64,000 bases of DNA from Diphasiastrum complanatum (GCA_029204225.1 CM055095.1:77695488-77759487); one strand, 5' to 3'. Numbered from the stretch's first letter, positions 22,085 through 33,840 are shown. Numbers and translations are program-made. The notes: a model not told the origin generated them from the sequence alone.

Positions 22085-22635
22085 TCATCTTTTTAACTCT
22101 CCACTGTTCCAGTGAGCAGAGCAAACTCAGAGGCATATTCTGTGATCTTGGTGAGTAAAGATCTCGATGAGTACAACACTTGATCTACCTTGTACCAGAC
22201 CGGCGAGTAAAGATATGTTTACTCGCAACTCCCATCTGCTCCATTTAACTCACCACTTTTTCAAACTGTTCTGATCATCATTTACAACAAGTAGGTAGCT
22301 CAGTCTAACTCGTCCTAATTTGCCATGAAAGAAAACTGAATATTTTTTCTGAGTTTCTAACAATCAGAATCCATCTGCACTTTTTGGTCTTCCCCAATTG
22401 CCTTTTGGATTTGCATTTGTGCTTTTGTTTGTCCATCCAACTTTTATTTAGATCTCGATCTGATCTTGATATGAGTTCACTTTCATTTCGGTTTGATCCA
22501 CATCTTGATCCATCATCCATCTCCCAAATATAGAATATATTCACAAAAATATTTGACGAAAAATAAATAAAAAAGACAAAAAATAGCCACACTTTCCTAT
22601 CCTGTGTATGCATATTAGATTTGGTAGGAGATTAT
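22085..22635. other. No supported gene
   Basis: The sequence right of the copy B breakpoint has no match to 12,936 onward. The minus-strand ORF at 22,305-22,613 has no domain signature. No repeat or RNA gene is seen. Confidence 0.5.
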
Positions 22636-23930
22636 TCACTCTAGATCCCCCTGATCGCTCTTGGCACTTTCGATGAGTGTCCGGTTCTTCCTTTCAGCTA
22701 CACCACTGGACTGAGGTAAGTAGCTAGTTGTGTATTGTTGAAGTATCCCATTGGCCTTGCAGAAATCCTTGAATTCTGTGGAGATGTATTCTCCCCGTCC
22801 ATCTGTGCAGAGAGCCTTGATCTTCCTCTGGGTCTGGTTCTCTGCAGACACCTTGAACTGCTTGAAGAACTTGAATGCTTCGGATTTGTTCTTCATATAG
22901 TAGGTTGCAGTCCTTTGAGAGAAGTCATCGATGAAGGTTAGGGAATAGAGAGCTCCCCCTGTGGAAGCAGTCTGCATTGGGCCACAAATGTCATTGTGTA
23001 CAAGGTCAAGCAAGCCCTTGGATGTATGAAGTGAGTCTGAACTGAAGGGACTTCTAGCATGCTTGTTGATAATACAACTTTCGCATAGAGAAGTTGGCTT
23101 GCTGACTGAAGGCAGGTCTTGTACTAGATTCTGAACTAACATTTGCTGAATACTGCTGTAGTTAAGATGGCCAAGTCTGAAATGCCACAACATATCAGTT
23201 GATTCAGAAGTGACTGTGTGAAGAGCTTGACTGTTAGAAGAATACTAATGGCTGATTTTGTAAAGATAGCCGCTTCTTCTTCCATAGGCTAGAACCTTTC
23301 GGGATCTGTCAAGGATTGTGCAGCCTTCTGTATTGAATTCGACCCTGCGACCTAAATCAGTGATTCTGCTAACTGAGAGCAGATTCTTGGTCAGATTTGG
23401 AACGTGGAGAACATTGGACAGCAACTTGACTTCACCCCTTTTGAATTCAACCCTGACTATTCCTTCACCTTCGATTGAATGCGATGAGTTGTCTCCAAGT
23501 TGCACAACTCGTGAGTGGGTGAACGACTTGTAGTCTTTGAACCAGTCGCGATGGTGAGTCATGTGTTGAGTTGCTACCGAATCTAGATACCAGGACGTAT
23601 CCAGTTGTTCTCCTACTTTGGTCATGAAGGCTGCTTCAAGTTCTTCTTCTTCTTGTTGCTGAATTGAGTGAATGGTTGTAATATTATGTGTTTGTTGTTG
23701 GAACTACTTCTTCTTTTCGTTGTTGTACTTGAAAGTTCGGCAGTCCTTGATTTCGTGGCCAGTCAGTATAGTTTCTGCACAGGTTGGAATGATGAAGAGC
23801 TTGAATTTGATCCTGGACCGAAATTTGGTCCAAACTGCATGTTGCTCTTCTTGTCAGTATAGCCTGACTTTGTAGATCTCTTGGATCTAAACTTCTGATT
23901 TTTTGAATACAGAGCTGCAGATCTGGGACA
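22636..23930 (-). pseudogene. Copia Gag knuckle, protease and integrase fragment
   Basis: On the minus strand, order is as in copia: a frameshifted zinc-knuckle tail (GHEIKDCRTFKYNNEKK) near 23,760-23,700, the protease (WYLDSVATQHMTH) from 23,625, GAG-pre-integrase (LWHFRLGHLNY with CESC), and an integrase core with HNDICGP, CTDGRGEY and an E in GVAERKNRT at DD35E spacing. The protease triad reads DSV rather than DSG, and a TAA at 23,245-23,247 splits protease from integrase. The frame stops shortly after the integrase glutamate; RT and RNase H are missing. Confidence 0.88.
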
Positions 23931-23939
23931 GTATCCTAG

Positions 23940-24250
23940 AGATGCTGGTAGTCATGTAAGGGTTAATTCACACTAGTTTTGGAGATTTGAAAATCTGATG
24001 AGATTTTAGGCTCTTTTTCTCTCCAAAATGCAGATTGGTGTATTTTTTGGGTTTTTTGGCTGGTTGGTTTGGGTTTCAATCCTTTAGAAGCTGTTCAGAG
24101 CCTCCTCTACCCTCTCACACCTCCTCCGCTAGTTGTGAACAGTCCAAACAGAAAAAAAAAATATAGAAAACAAAAAAAAAATCTACCTAAACCTACTCTA
24201 AAAAGCAAGAAAATAGCTAAAATGCAACCACACTAGTTAGTGAAAACCTA
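23940..24250 (-). other. Leader of a gypsy element, truncated
   Basis: Read on the minus strand it follows a tRNA-Asp-like primer site and is T-rich, with no ORF. It ends at the copia pseudogene, which has replaced the gag and pol expected next. Confidence 0.5.
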
Positions 24251-24268
24251 TCCCTGGCAATGGCACCA
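24251..24268 (-). other. Primer-binding site resembling tRNA-Asp
   Basis: The minus strand reads TGGTGCCATTGCCAGGGA, one base from the LTR end. The common plant gypsy site is TGGCGCCGTTGCCGGGGA, from tRNA-Asp. The three differences are all transitions at CpG positions. Confidence 0.75.
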
Positions 24269-24269
24269 C

Positions 24270-25090
24270 TGTAGGGTCGAAGATCTTGTGTAGTATAGCC
24301 CTCTCGCTGTCAACAAGGGTTAGTTCACTGGATAGGTACCTAACTATGCATAGATGCTACTTTTAGTTATTTTTCTACTTTTTGTCTATCTAACTCTACC
24401 TCCCCTAACACTACTCACACTAACTCTACTCCCCTAACTAACTTCATCATGATTGTTGGTGATGAGAAAGGATAGAATAGAAGAGAAAGAATAAGGAGAA
24501 GAGAGAAAGAGAGAGAGAGATGAGATGGAGGTTAGCTCAAATGCTCAATTTCATTGCTTATGGAAGAACCTTAACTAGCATAAACAAAAAAGCATGGGAA
24601 ATGGAAATAACAAGCAACCACAACAATAGCATAAGCAAGAGTGATTAGCAAATGAGGATGTTTGAGCTCTCAAAATGATAGAGACTCCTCCTCTCTATTA
24701 AGCATGGAAATGGAGTACAAATGGTGCCTTTTTATAAAATGGGGAAGGCCCTTGTCCCAAAATCCTAGTGGCTAATATTTACATTGATCCTATCCATTCA
24801 TCTTGGACCCAACTTGATCCAAGGGTCCACAAAAAGTACATTGAAATTCACAAGATTCATGTGAGTCCCAATTTGGACCCAACTCTAAAAAGTAATCTTC
24901 TAAGTTTAAAAATGACTTTGGGCCTCTAGTTTTATTTTAATTCAAAGGCCCAAGTCTATTCTATTTTATTTACAACTTAAGCTTGCGTGCTCATTGGGCC
25001 ATGGGCTTACACGCGCAGGATGCCATGCCCTAGCAACACATTTATTGGTCAATTTTATTTATTTGCAATTCATTGGGAATACCCCCAACA
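24270..25090 (-). mobile_element. Gypsy 5' LTR (minus strand)
   Basis: The LTR starts (minus strand) TGTTGGGGGTATTCCC and ends CCCTACA beside the primer site, 821 bp in all. A related LTR lies at about 27,644-28,408 in the same orientation. An A-G-rich run (GAGAGAAAGAGAGAGAGAG) lies near 24,500 on the plus strand. The body of the element should lie to the left, but only the leader remains. Confidence 0.75.
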
Positions 25091-27439
25091 GTAGCCCTTC
25101 GTTTGGATCAAAACAGATAAAGGAGGCAAAATTAAGGGCTTTTTCACTTTTTGAACTATTTTTTCAGTTTGAAGAGACTTCAACCTTCAGTGAATTTGGA
25201 CCCAACTCAACTTTCAAAGTGAAGATTTTTATTGAAGTTGAAGGGCTAAATTTGTTTCAAATTCTCTTAGCCTTCTTCAAGGAACTTCAGAGTATATTTA
25301 ATGGCCCGACAAGTTTCCTTCACTCTCCAACTCGCGATCTCCACCGTTGATTTGATTGGAGCGTAATCGTATGAATTTTCCAGCACCTATGCACTGAATT
25401 GAGTTCCTTGAGATCGCTAGACACTCAAGAATGCTACGCGCCAATTTGATTGAGTGCTTGCGAGCCTCCTGTGGCTCCTCCTTCGTTCTTTTCCTATGTT
25501 CTTCTCAGCTATGGCCGCCCAACTCCGGATTTGATTTGGCTCGCTTACTGGCTCGTGGCTACACACGGCCTTCTGGCTGCTGTTTCACACTGCTAGGGCG
25601 CCCTCTTTTGAAATTTTATAGCTTCCAAAACCGTCTTCTACAAGGAGAGAACAATCACTTTCAGATTGTAAACCCTAGCTTCAAGAAAGAGAATGATTGC
25701 TTGAGCTTTGCTCAGACTTTTCCTTAGCTTCTTCTTGCAGTTGCACACCTCCCTGAGGTTGCGCTACTGCTAGAAATTTAATGCTTCAATCCGTTTGTCA
25801 AACAGTGTCCGATTGAATGCACACTGACTGCAAACGCCAAGTAGCCTTTCTTCAGAATTTCAAAATTACATTTGCTAAGATTCTAATTTAGTCGACAATT
25901 CTTGTCTCCTAATCCCCTCACAGTCTCAAGCTCAACAAGCTTATGTGTGCTAGAATCTGTGCAACAGTGCTTCACTTTCCATCTACAACCCGTCGTAAAT
26001 CCCAAACTCTCAGATACTGTACTTCTCCCGAAGATCTCTTCAACGGCGACACTGTACTGTTGTGTACACTCCCTATACGGCTCTAGTACCAACTTAGAAT
26101 TTGCTTCAAACAGGAACACGGATCATGCTACACAATAACACAGACAGAAAACACTCTCCACACCAAGCTCACATAGCAGCTTTATTTCTCAAAATGAAAT
26201 TACACTATACATATAGTTCTTCACTCAGGCCACCCATGCATGACCCAGGTTGCCATTGGCGGGACATGTGTCCCGTCGACTCGCCTCGTGGCGAGGCCAA
26301 CTGATTCTTATCGACTGATAGGACCCACAGTACAGTAGCAAAGTGATTCTACTTTAATTCTAACTAAACTCCATGCATGTGCCTCCATCTCCATCTTGCC
26401 TCAAGATACCATCATACCTAAGAATGTAGTACAAATCCAACATCAAAATGATGCTTACCAATGTAGCTAGTTTTACCATATCTTAACAATTTGCACACAT
26501 CCACATGAAAATGCTCAAACATAATGTTCAACTTATTCTCTCGTTCTCAATTTGTTTATATAGATTGATAGAGAGAACACGTTTAAGCTGATCAGGGACT
26601 ACAAGAATGGCTGATTAAGCACGTCGTAACGGTATCCAGGTGGCCCGTGGAGAAGTCACGTCCTCCTTGTACTTTACCGATCTACTTTGTACTTTGAGGT
26701 GTGAAGATATGCCACCTTTCGGTCTTCGTGTCTTCTTCTGCCTTGGTCATCGCCGTTTGTGCTTTTTTGGTTCCACGAACATTTCTTCTTCGTGTTCGGG
26801 TATCCTTCAGTCAACAAACATTTGACAGTCATCTTCGGGTCTTCACTCCTCGAAACTTTGGTCTTCACGTCCGGGCAGCTCCCTTGCGTTTCTGCAGACT
26901 TGAGCTCTGAAGCTAGCAAAGCTTTGTGGCTCAGAACATTTTGTTCTTCAATAATTCCGCTAGTAAAGCAAGACGACCAAATACAGTTCGTGGTAGAGAT
27001 AGTGCCTCTCATGCCGACGCGCTGTGTGGGTCTGTTCACAACAACGCTCAAGAAATTCACTTGTAATATAGTAGATGTTATGCAGATTTTATTTTATTTT
27101 ATCTTGAATGTTATTGAATGCCATGATGTCCGATTGTTGTCTGTTCTCACTCAGTTTTTATTCACTATTTTCGCACATTGGTTCATACTTGATTGAATGC
27201 TTAAATGAATTGTAACGTAGGTCAGCAATGTCTGTCTACACTTTGGAAGATTGTAGATCTGTTCTAGCAAGCAGTAGCCTCGCAGACATAATCGAATTTC
27301 ATCCGGGTTCATCAGGGATTTTACTTCTTTTTAGTGTTATCAGTGTGTTTGACGTTCTCGATATCGAATTTGTCATCAATAGATCCAACAGAATCTACTC
27401 AAATCATCAATGAAAGTTACATAGATCTTAGATCCACTA
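25091..27439. other. No firmly supported gene; possible decayed copia 5' end at 25,880-26,200
   Basis: Around 26,085 the minus strand reads TTGGTACTAGAGCC, close to the copia primer site TGGTATCAGAGC, and a minus-strand frame of 78 codons follows. AATAAA (minus) lies near 26,180. This would make 26,090-26,200 and beyond an LTR, but I could not find its far end. The plus-strand ORFs at 24,994-25,727 and 26,640-27,413 have no domains. CCTTCG-like words recur near 26,700-26,880. Confidence 0.35.
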
Positions 27440-27615
27440 TTGCGAATTGTAGCAATTCCAAGGTGGATCTACATCGACACTTCAAAAAGATGTTGTGTTG
27501 ACAAAGGGCAAATTCAAGGGCAAAACCAAAAGTAAGTGGTCTAAAGGGCAAGATCAAGTGGATGCTTCTTCAAGTGGCAAAAAGAAGGATAGATCAAAGC
27601 TCAAGTAGGGGACTT
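27440..27615 (+). pseudogene. Copia gag basic-linker fragment
   Basis: The plus strand has RWIYIDTSK followed by a lysine- and glutamine-rich segment, with AAGTAAGTGGTCTAAAGGGC and GATCAAAGCTCAAG. It is the inverse of the segment just before the zinc knuckle in the copia gag at 35.4 and 41.6 kb. Only this 0.18 kb is present. Confidence 0.65.
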
Positions 27616-27643
27616 GGGATTTACTGACCGTTGGATTTATCTT

Positions 27644-28408
27644 TCGTGGTAGTAGCCCTCCCGCCTGTCAACAAGGGTTAGAACACTGGATAGGTGCCTA
27701 ACTATGTAGTTCTCTACTTTTTCTCTAACTCTATCACCACTAACACTACTCACCCCTAACTATCATTCATCATGATTTTGAGAAAGAGAGAAAGAGAAGG
27801 GAGGAAGAGAGAAATAGAGAGAAGATAGAGAGAGTAAGTGAGGGTGGAGGTTAGCTCAAATGCTCCTTGTGCTTGCTAATGGAAAAAATTAACTATGGAA
27901 ATCAAAAACTTGCAAACTTGAAAGCAAAAATAGAAAACACAATCAAAAGCATTAGCAAGTAGTGAATAGTAATTGAGGATGCTTCTCTCCCAAAATTGGT
28001 AGAGTTTCCTCCTTCTCATTAAGCATGCAATTAGAGTACGAATGGTGCCCTTTCATAAATGGGAAAGGCCCTTGCCTCAAAATCCTATTGGCTAATATTC
28101 CCAATGATCCTATCCATTCATCATGGACCCAACTTGATCCAAGGATCCACAAAAAGTACAATAAAAATTACAAGATTTATGTGAGTCCAAAATTGGACCC
28201 AACTCTAAAAAAGTAAACTCTAAGTTTAAAAATGACTTTGGGCCTCAAGTTTTATTTTAATTACAAAGGGCCCAAGTCTATTATTTTTGTTTACATTTAG
28301 CTTGCGTGCTCATTGGGCCAACTTATACGAGTAGGAAGCCATGTCCTCGCAACACATTATTATTGGATTTATTTATTTTCTCACATTGTGTTGGGAATAC
28401 CCCCAACA
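27644..28408 (-). mobile_element. Second gypsy LTR, related to 24,270-25,090
   Basis: It shares CAACAAGGGTTAG, the GAGAGAAAG-rich run, the GGCCTCAAGTTTTATTTTA block and the ACCCCCAACA terminus. The left 20 bases of the family are missing or diverged, and no primer site adjoins it. Its internal region is therefore unknown; it may be truncated or solo. Confidence 0.7.
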
Positions 28409-28481
28409 GGTTCCACGACCTGAAGTAGTGTCGGTCCCTCGGCACTCCGCCGGTTCAATAGAGTGAGCGCTTGGCTCGCCG

Positions 28482-28621
28482 CTTGTCACATCTTCCATAA
28501 ACTTGATTTTGCCAATATCTTTCAAGTCCTTATTGGTGTGCAGGGTTGCCACTTGTCACATCTTCCATAAACTTGATTTTGCCAATATCCTTCAAGTCCT
28601 TATTGGTGTGTAGGGACTTGT
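28482..28621. repeat. 70-bp tandem duplication inside the extra-ORF remnant
   Basis: Two adjacent 70-base units (CTTGTCACATCTTCCATAAA onward) differ at only a few sites. Because 70 is not divisible by three, the second unit changes the frame and replaces the C-terminus of the minus-strand ORF that begins at 28,985. Confidence 0.85.
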
Positions 28622-30070
28622 GGACGTCGATGATCCATCGTTGGTCGATCCAGGCTTGAAAACGGCTCGTCCAGGGATGGCCCAGGAGGGCGGCTCGGTA
28701 ATACACACGAGCGATTGGCAGCTGACCTTCCATGCGATCTGAGGCCAATGCCTTATTAGGATAAAAAAATATCGGTGGGAGGAAGTTTTTCCAATTGGTC
28801 TCTATGCCCATGATATACTCCAAGACTCGGGCGTAAGTTGTTGTCGCACGAACTGTTGGGTCAAGACAATTGAAATATTCATTAGAAAATTTGTTGAGAG
28901 CCTTTTGGGTATCTACAACCATTGTCCATCCGTGTTCTGAGTTGATTTTTGGCCAATTGTAGTTGTTTAGAGTGATTTTGTCCATTGGGATGCCCTATTC
29001 CGTCCATTTGGTGTGTCGTAAGCATGGCAGGAAATGGGCGTTTACCCGGAGTTGCTGAGGACTCGTCACATATGCTCTAATAGCCGCAGGGTCATGCTCG
29101 AATAGCTGCTAGCACCACTCTGATTGTGGTTGGAGGGCAGGGAGTGCTTGAAGCTCTTGTCCCTTGATGGTTTGCACCAAGAATGATATCTGCCAGCCGC
29201 CTCTTGAAGACTCGTGGGGATATTTTGATAGGAATTCGTTGATCTTTTCCTCCACGGACTTTGGGCATGTGAAAGCCTGGCTGACATATATAGAACACAA
29301 GTCTTGTGATGAGGAGGCTTGACCTTCTCCTTGACTGTGGCTGGGGCCAGTGTCTTGTTGGCCTTGGCCATGTGTGTCTACTCCAGTATCGGGAGGCCCT
29401 TGGTCTTGTCAGCCTGACCCCTGATCTTGACTGGTGTCCCCTGCTGCCTGTTGGCCTTGATCATGGCTCGTGCTTGCCTGTGCAGCATCAAAGAGAGGTG
29501 GCATTGAAATTACCACCGGGGTTGGCTGAGCTTTTTGTTCCATAAACTTCTGACAAGCTTTGAGAGCTTGTTTTGCCTAGGCGAGCTCCTGATTTGTGCT
29601 AGTACGAACTCCGCCTGGTAGTTGTTCAGAATTTGGCTGTAACTTTCACCTGATGCCTGAAAAGATTCATCTCTACTTGAGAGAGTGGCTCAGGTGCCGG
29701 TTGAGCTAGCCAGGCGAGTTGTCTTGTTGCAAGCCCTGCACCTCCACTCCCAAGCGTGTGTTTTCTGTTTCGTAGATTTGTAGTTGTGCTTGGAGGGGGG
29801 CAAGTCTTTGGGCAGCTTCTGATTGCAGCTCTTGCACTTTTGTGGAGGCGTCTGTCACTAACTTGAAGAGGCTTTGGATATGCTTATTCAAGCCCTCTTC
29901 CTTTGCCTGCAGCTTCAAGGTCTCCCACTACCCACTCAGCTCGTGTTGTTGAGGTACTTGTAGTTCCTGCTGTATCTTTTGAACCTCGGCTCACAGCTGT
30001 GTATTGCTTGTAGCTAATTTCAGTACCCGGCTATCCAGAGAGGCTCGGGCTGCTACCTGTGGTGGCCTAG
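28530..30070 (-). pseudogene. Decayed coiled-coil extra ORF of a retrotransposon
   Basis: On the minus strand a heptad-like segment (KVQELQSEAAQRLAPLQAQL, about 29,850-29,800) is followed by a Q- and S-rich linker, then an aromatic-rich domain from 28,985 with NYNWPKINSEHGW and LLGHPWTSRFQAWIDQ. The same order of coiled coil, Q-rich linker and FLP/W-rich C-domain is seen in the longer ORF at 31,077-33,343, with weak residue matches. At least five stops or frame changes break it. The function is unknown; I infer it is the same kind of extra ORF. Confidence 0.5.
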
Positions 30071-30079
30071 TCATTATAG

Positions 30080-30330
30080 ATTTCCACAAAATTGATGAAC
30101 TACGTAGTATACAAGGTTTCATCTTTTGCATGGTAACTGTATGTATGATGGTAAACGGACTAGAATATATAAAATTCACAATGAATACTATAGCGACATA
30201 ACTGGTTATCCAAAGATATTTTGGTAAATTGGCATCCAGGAACACCAATGGTGAAACGATTTGGTCGAAGTCTGCAATTGTAAAAATTACTTTATCTTTC
30301 AGGCTCTTCAGACATAACGTAAACAATTAG
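30080..30330 (-). pseudogene. Short copia integrase C-terminal trace
   Basis: The minus strand reads LDANLPKYLWITSYVAIVFI, resembling the copia integrase stretch before the RT (LP-x-x-x-W, then a Y/F-x-x-N). The match is short and its neighbours do not continue it. Confidence 0.4.
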
Positions 30331-30582
30331 AACAATAGCAATTAGCAAATAGATTCATCAAGCAGAATCACATTGGCTAAAGATTCTTCTTAATCAAACA
30401 CAGAGTATTAGTTCTTATCATAGGAAGCAAACAAAACAAAACATCAAACAATCTCATTATCTGAACACACAGCTCATTCCAAATTGAAGGAAGTTCTGCT
30501 AAAAGTTATGCTTAACAGCTTCAGCTAATTCCCTGCACCCATTAGTCAGAATTGTTACTTGCTGGTGTCGCCTGAAAATCCA
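30331..30582. other. No supported gene
   Basis: Spacer between the copia trace and the LTR at 30,583. It follows that LTR in the minus direction without a recognisable primer site, which suits flanking DNA rather than an internal region. Confidence 0.45.
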
Positions 30583-31019
30583 TGTTAGAGTAATTGAAAT
30601 TCAGTAAGACGTGAGAAATGTGTGTGACGCAAACAGAACAGTATCACAATCAATCACAGATCATAAGAGTGTATTCGCACAAATGATAAGAAGTAATTCT
30701 GTGAAAGATAGCTTGTTCTTCACTCTCTATTGATACTCAGCTCTGCGTAGAAATGCGTCAGTACAATAGCACATAGTGTTGTCCTAATAGAAACGTTCTT
30801 TAGCCTCAACGTCGTTTATGAACCGTCAAAATGTTGGTTCTGAACTGCTACTGCGTCTCTTATAGAACGTCACAACTTCTATTCTAAATATGAATTTACA
30901 AGGTGCAATTAAGCCTTTACATGAATTTAGGCACTATAGCACATCTACATATATAGAAATTGAAATTTTTTTACAATATATAACAAAACTTGGATAATGT
31001 GAGATCATGAGACTCCACA
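30583..31019 (-). mobile_element. 3' LTR of the minus-strand gypsy element
   Basis: On the minus strand it begins TGTGGAGTCTC straight after a purine tract and ends CTCTAACA. It is 437 bp long. CTATAAGAG near 30,860 is a candidate TATA box. It lies 58 bases past the end of the extra ORF at 31,077. Confidence 0.65.
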
Positions 31020-31033
31020 TATCCCCTTCCTCA
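31020..31033 (-). other. Polypurine tract
   Basis: The minus strand reads GCTGAGGAAGGGGATA immediately before the LTR start. It supports reading the LTR as a 3' LTR and places the extra ORF inside the element. Confidence 0.65.
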
Positions 31034-31076
31034 GCTGTGCAGCGGCTCGCAAACAATTGATTCACATCCTTCTCTG

Positions 31077-33343
31077 TCACTTTCGGCTGGCTAGCTTGCT
31101 GTGAAAAATGGCCTTGGCTCGAGCTTTGTTCTCTTCATTTACTTGCTCCAATGTCATTCCTTTTGTTGCTAGGAAATAATTGTTCTTCTGATTATAGTCT
31201 TTTTGAAATGACAAGTTCGGATAACCCCCCATTCCTTGATTGCCCATTGGTGCGAGAGGGTTATCAACTAATGTATTATTAACAAGATGCGTGTACCAAC
31301 TATCCTCAGTCAGGATTTCAGACATCTCGGTAGAAGGGACAGTTAGTGAAAGGGCAGCATATGTATATTCGAAAAATTTTTCTTTAATGTACAGTTGTTG
31401 AACAGGCAGAAGGGCATACGAAATAAGGGAAGCAATATTTACATGGCTGTAAGTGTAATATGATCTGGTTATTGGATTAGTGGAGTGAAGTATATTAATT
31501 GTTTTTACTTCTTCCAAATGACGAGAATAGTTAGCTTCCCAATCTGTGTAAATTTCCCACAGATCAGGGAATAGTAACTTATGAGAAACTCGAGAAGAAA
31601 CTGATTTAGAGTTAGAAACAATCTCCTTCACATCAAAAATGTTAATTGATTCTAACTTATTCAAATACTCATCCAGAGCTAGAAAAATATTATTTTCGAA
31701 TGTTCTTAGGTAATCTAAAATGTATATATACAAGGATCTTGTGACCACATGGATGTAGTTAGTTTGCACATTGAACTTATTCTGAACAATGGCAATGGCT
31801 AGGATTCCTTTTTGATGCACAGTTAGTTTGGGCCAAAGAGTATTTATGTTAGAAAAAGTCCAAGGGTTTTCCCATTGTTCTTTTGTGTAACCAAAAAGTT
31901 TAGGTAAAAAAAGGTAATCCATTCTCCATTGGAGTTCTGGACTACAAAAGGGTGGAAGGAAGAATGTTAGTTCCTGATGAAATGTTTGAAATTCTGACCT
32001 TAGTAGTGAGTACACTATCTTGTTCTTCTTTACAACCGCTCCACTTGTGACGCCTGAGCTTGATATGGAATAATGCTTAACGTCTCAGGTTGGTCTTCAG
32101 CAGTTTGTACCTTCGCAGCCTCCTTGGATTTGGTCTGTGTCTCCTGATCCTTCTGGACTTGCCTGCAGATGGTATCCGTTTGGATGGCCTTTTCTAACAT
32201 AAATTGAGTTGGCTCATCTATCTGCGTCTCTTGATCTTGGCATTGTGCTGATTCTTCCGCGTCAGAAATCTGCATTGGGCCCGATTGAAATTTGGCCTCT
32301 TCCAACTCTTCCTTCAATTTTTCAAAAGCAATCATCTACGGTTGCAGATAATGTAGCTGGAAAGTTTGGATCATCTTCTCCTGAATTCCCTTCCATGCTA
32401 CTGGGTCAATTCTGTACCTGCCATGAGATATGTAGGCACCTAATGTGACTTCGGCGCTGATTCGCCATAGAACCGCCTTTTCGGCATGTCTCTTGTATAT
32501 TTGATTGCCTATCTTTAACATTTTTGCAAAATTTTGCAGTTGGGCAATTGAGTCATGAGCAGTACTGAGTTCGTTACTCAGCTCCGCATTACTATTTTGG
32601 AGAGTAGATCGAATACGTATCTCCTCTTGCAAAGTAGCCTGTAGAGTCTGAATTTGTTGTTTAAGCGATATGTTTTCGCTTTCGAAGACATTGGACTGTT
32701 CCTGCATTTCTTCCAATACTTTCAGCGTAGTGTCTTGCCTTCCTTTTGCTTCTTCAAGCTCTATGTCCTTCCTCCTCAGCTCTGCTTGGGCCGCTTCAAG
32801 TTCTTCGTTTTTATAAAACAGCTCAGTCTTTGTTTCGTTCAACTCTGTATCCCTCTGGATTAGGTCTGCTTGGACTCTTTCATACTTTGATCCAAGCTTC
32901 CTGGATACCTTCTCCAACCTGGCAAGATGCTGAATACCTGTCCGCGTATCCGGCAGTAGTGTTCCAAAAATCTTTTGATATAATTCGGCATCGAGAATTG
33001 GTGCCTCGACATCACTTTCACTGTCCTGCTGGTCATCAGAAAGCTGTTATTGTGGTGCTGGTTCTTGTGGCATATCACCCTGATTCTGCTCCTGATCAGC
33101 AATGTCCTCTCATTCCTCTTCTGCATCCATGTTTCCTTCTGTACTAGACAATGGCGTATTTTGGGATGCTGGTGAAGTCATTCTCACCGAGCTCCCCTGA
33201 CTTAATGATGATGATGTGGTTGCTACGGTGGTTGATTTTGATATCTGCATCTGGGATTCAGCCTCTATTGATGGGGCTAGCTCTAGTAGCACTGGTGCAA
33301 TCCTGATGTCCTTTGCACTATTAGCACACCAGCATGCATGCAT
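31077..33343 (-). pseudogene. Long coiled-coil extra ORF downstream of gypsy integrase
   Basis: Reading on the minus strand: an S/T-rich acidic N-terminus to 33,110, the motif LYQKIFGTLLPDTRTG, a long heptad coiled coil (about 32,920-32,520, rich in E, L, K and Q), a polar linker, then from 32,015 an aromatic domain (LFGYTKEQWENPWTF, LFPDLWEIYTDWEANY). In-frame stops fall near 33,110, 33,050 and 32,336, and one frameshift lies near 32,025. About 750 codons in all. It sits between integrase and the 3' LTR on the same strand, where Tat-lineage gypsy elements of plants carry additional ORFs. No enzymatic motif is seen. A possible earlier exon is at 33,485-33,370. Confidence 0.6.
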
Positions 33344-33369
33344 AAATACCCATTTATAGACCTTGTCTA

Positions 33370-33485
33370 GAAAACTGATTACCTTTTACTAATTTATAGA
33401 ATTGCTTGAAAGCAATCTGTCCGAAGGCAATAGGCTCTCCATTTAAGGCTCTCAGCAGATATCCCATATTTGTATTTGAGATGGG
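33370..33485 (-). other. Coding-like segment, possible upstream exon of the extra ORF
   Basis: The minus strand reads MGYLLRALNGEPIAFGQIAF and continues to a GTAATC that could be a splice donor, with AATAG before the first ORF segment as a possible acceptor. The phase does not join cleanly, so I leave it separate. Confidence 0.3.
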
Positions 33486-33840
33486 TCGCATTTTTCAGGA
33501 TTTTCTACCTTCCGACATCTTCGTATTTTTTGCATTTTTAACGAAGAAAATGAAAATCTTCGCTTTGACTTACTAAGCGAAGCATTCGTCTTTTTTGTTT
33601 ATTTATTTATTTATTTTTGTTCTTAGGACTAGATACTTTATTATTGAGTATGTACCTTCAAAATGAAGGACACGCTTCCATTTAATATTAGTCTAATCCG
33701 CCGAAATACCATCAATATGCCTAAAATCTCAAACACTTCAGTTGTTGTCACTACCACTTTCCATCACTCTTGCTCTCCGATTTTTGAATTGTTGCGATCA
33801 AGCTCTTTTCTGCCATCGCTCGTTTACAACTGCAAGCACC

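Noticed and set aside
24270-28408. The two related gypsy LTRs as the ends of one element
   Set aside because: The primer site lies on the left of the left LTR, so the left LTR is a 5' LTR of a body to its left; the sequence between the two has no gag or pol of the same element.
30583-30600. Primer-binding site after the 30.6-kb LTR
   Set aside because: TGGATTTTCAGGCG fits no tRNA end I know, and the purine tract on the other side shows the LTR is a 3' LTR.
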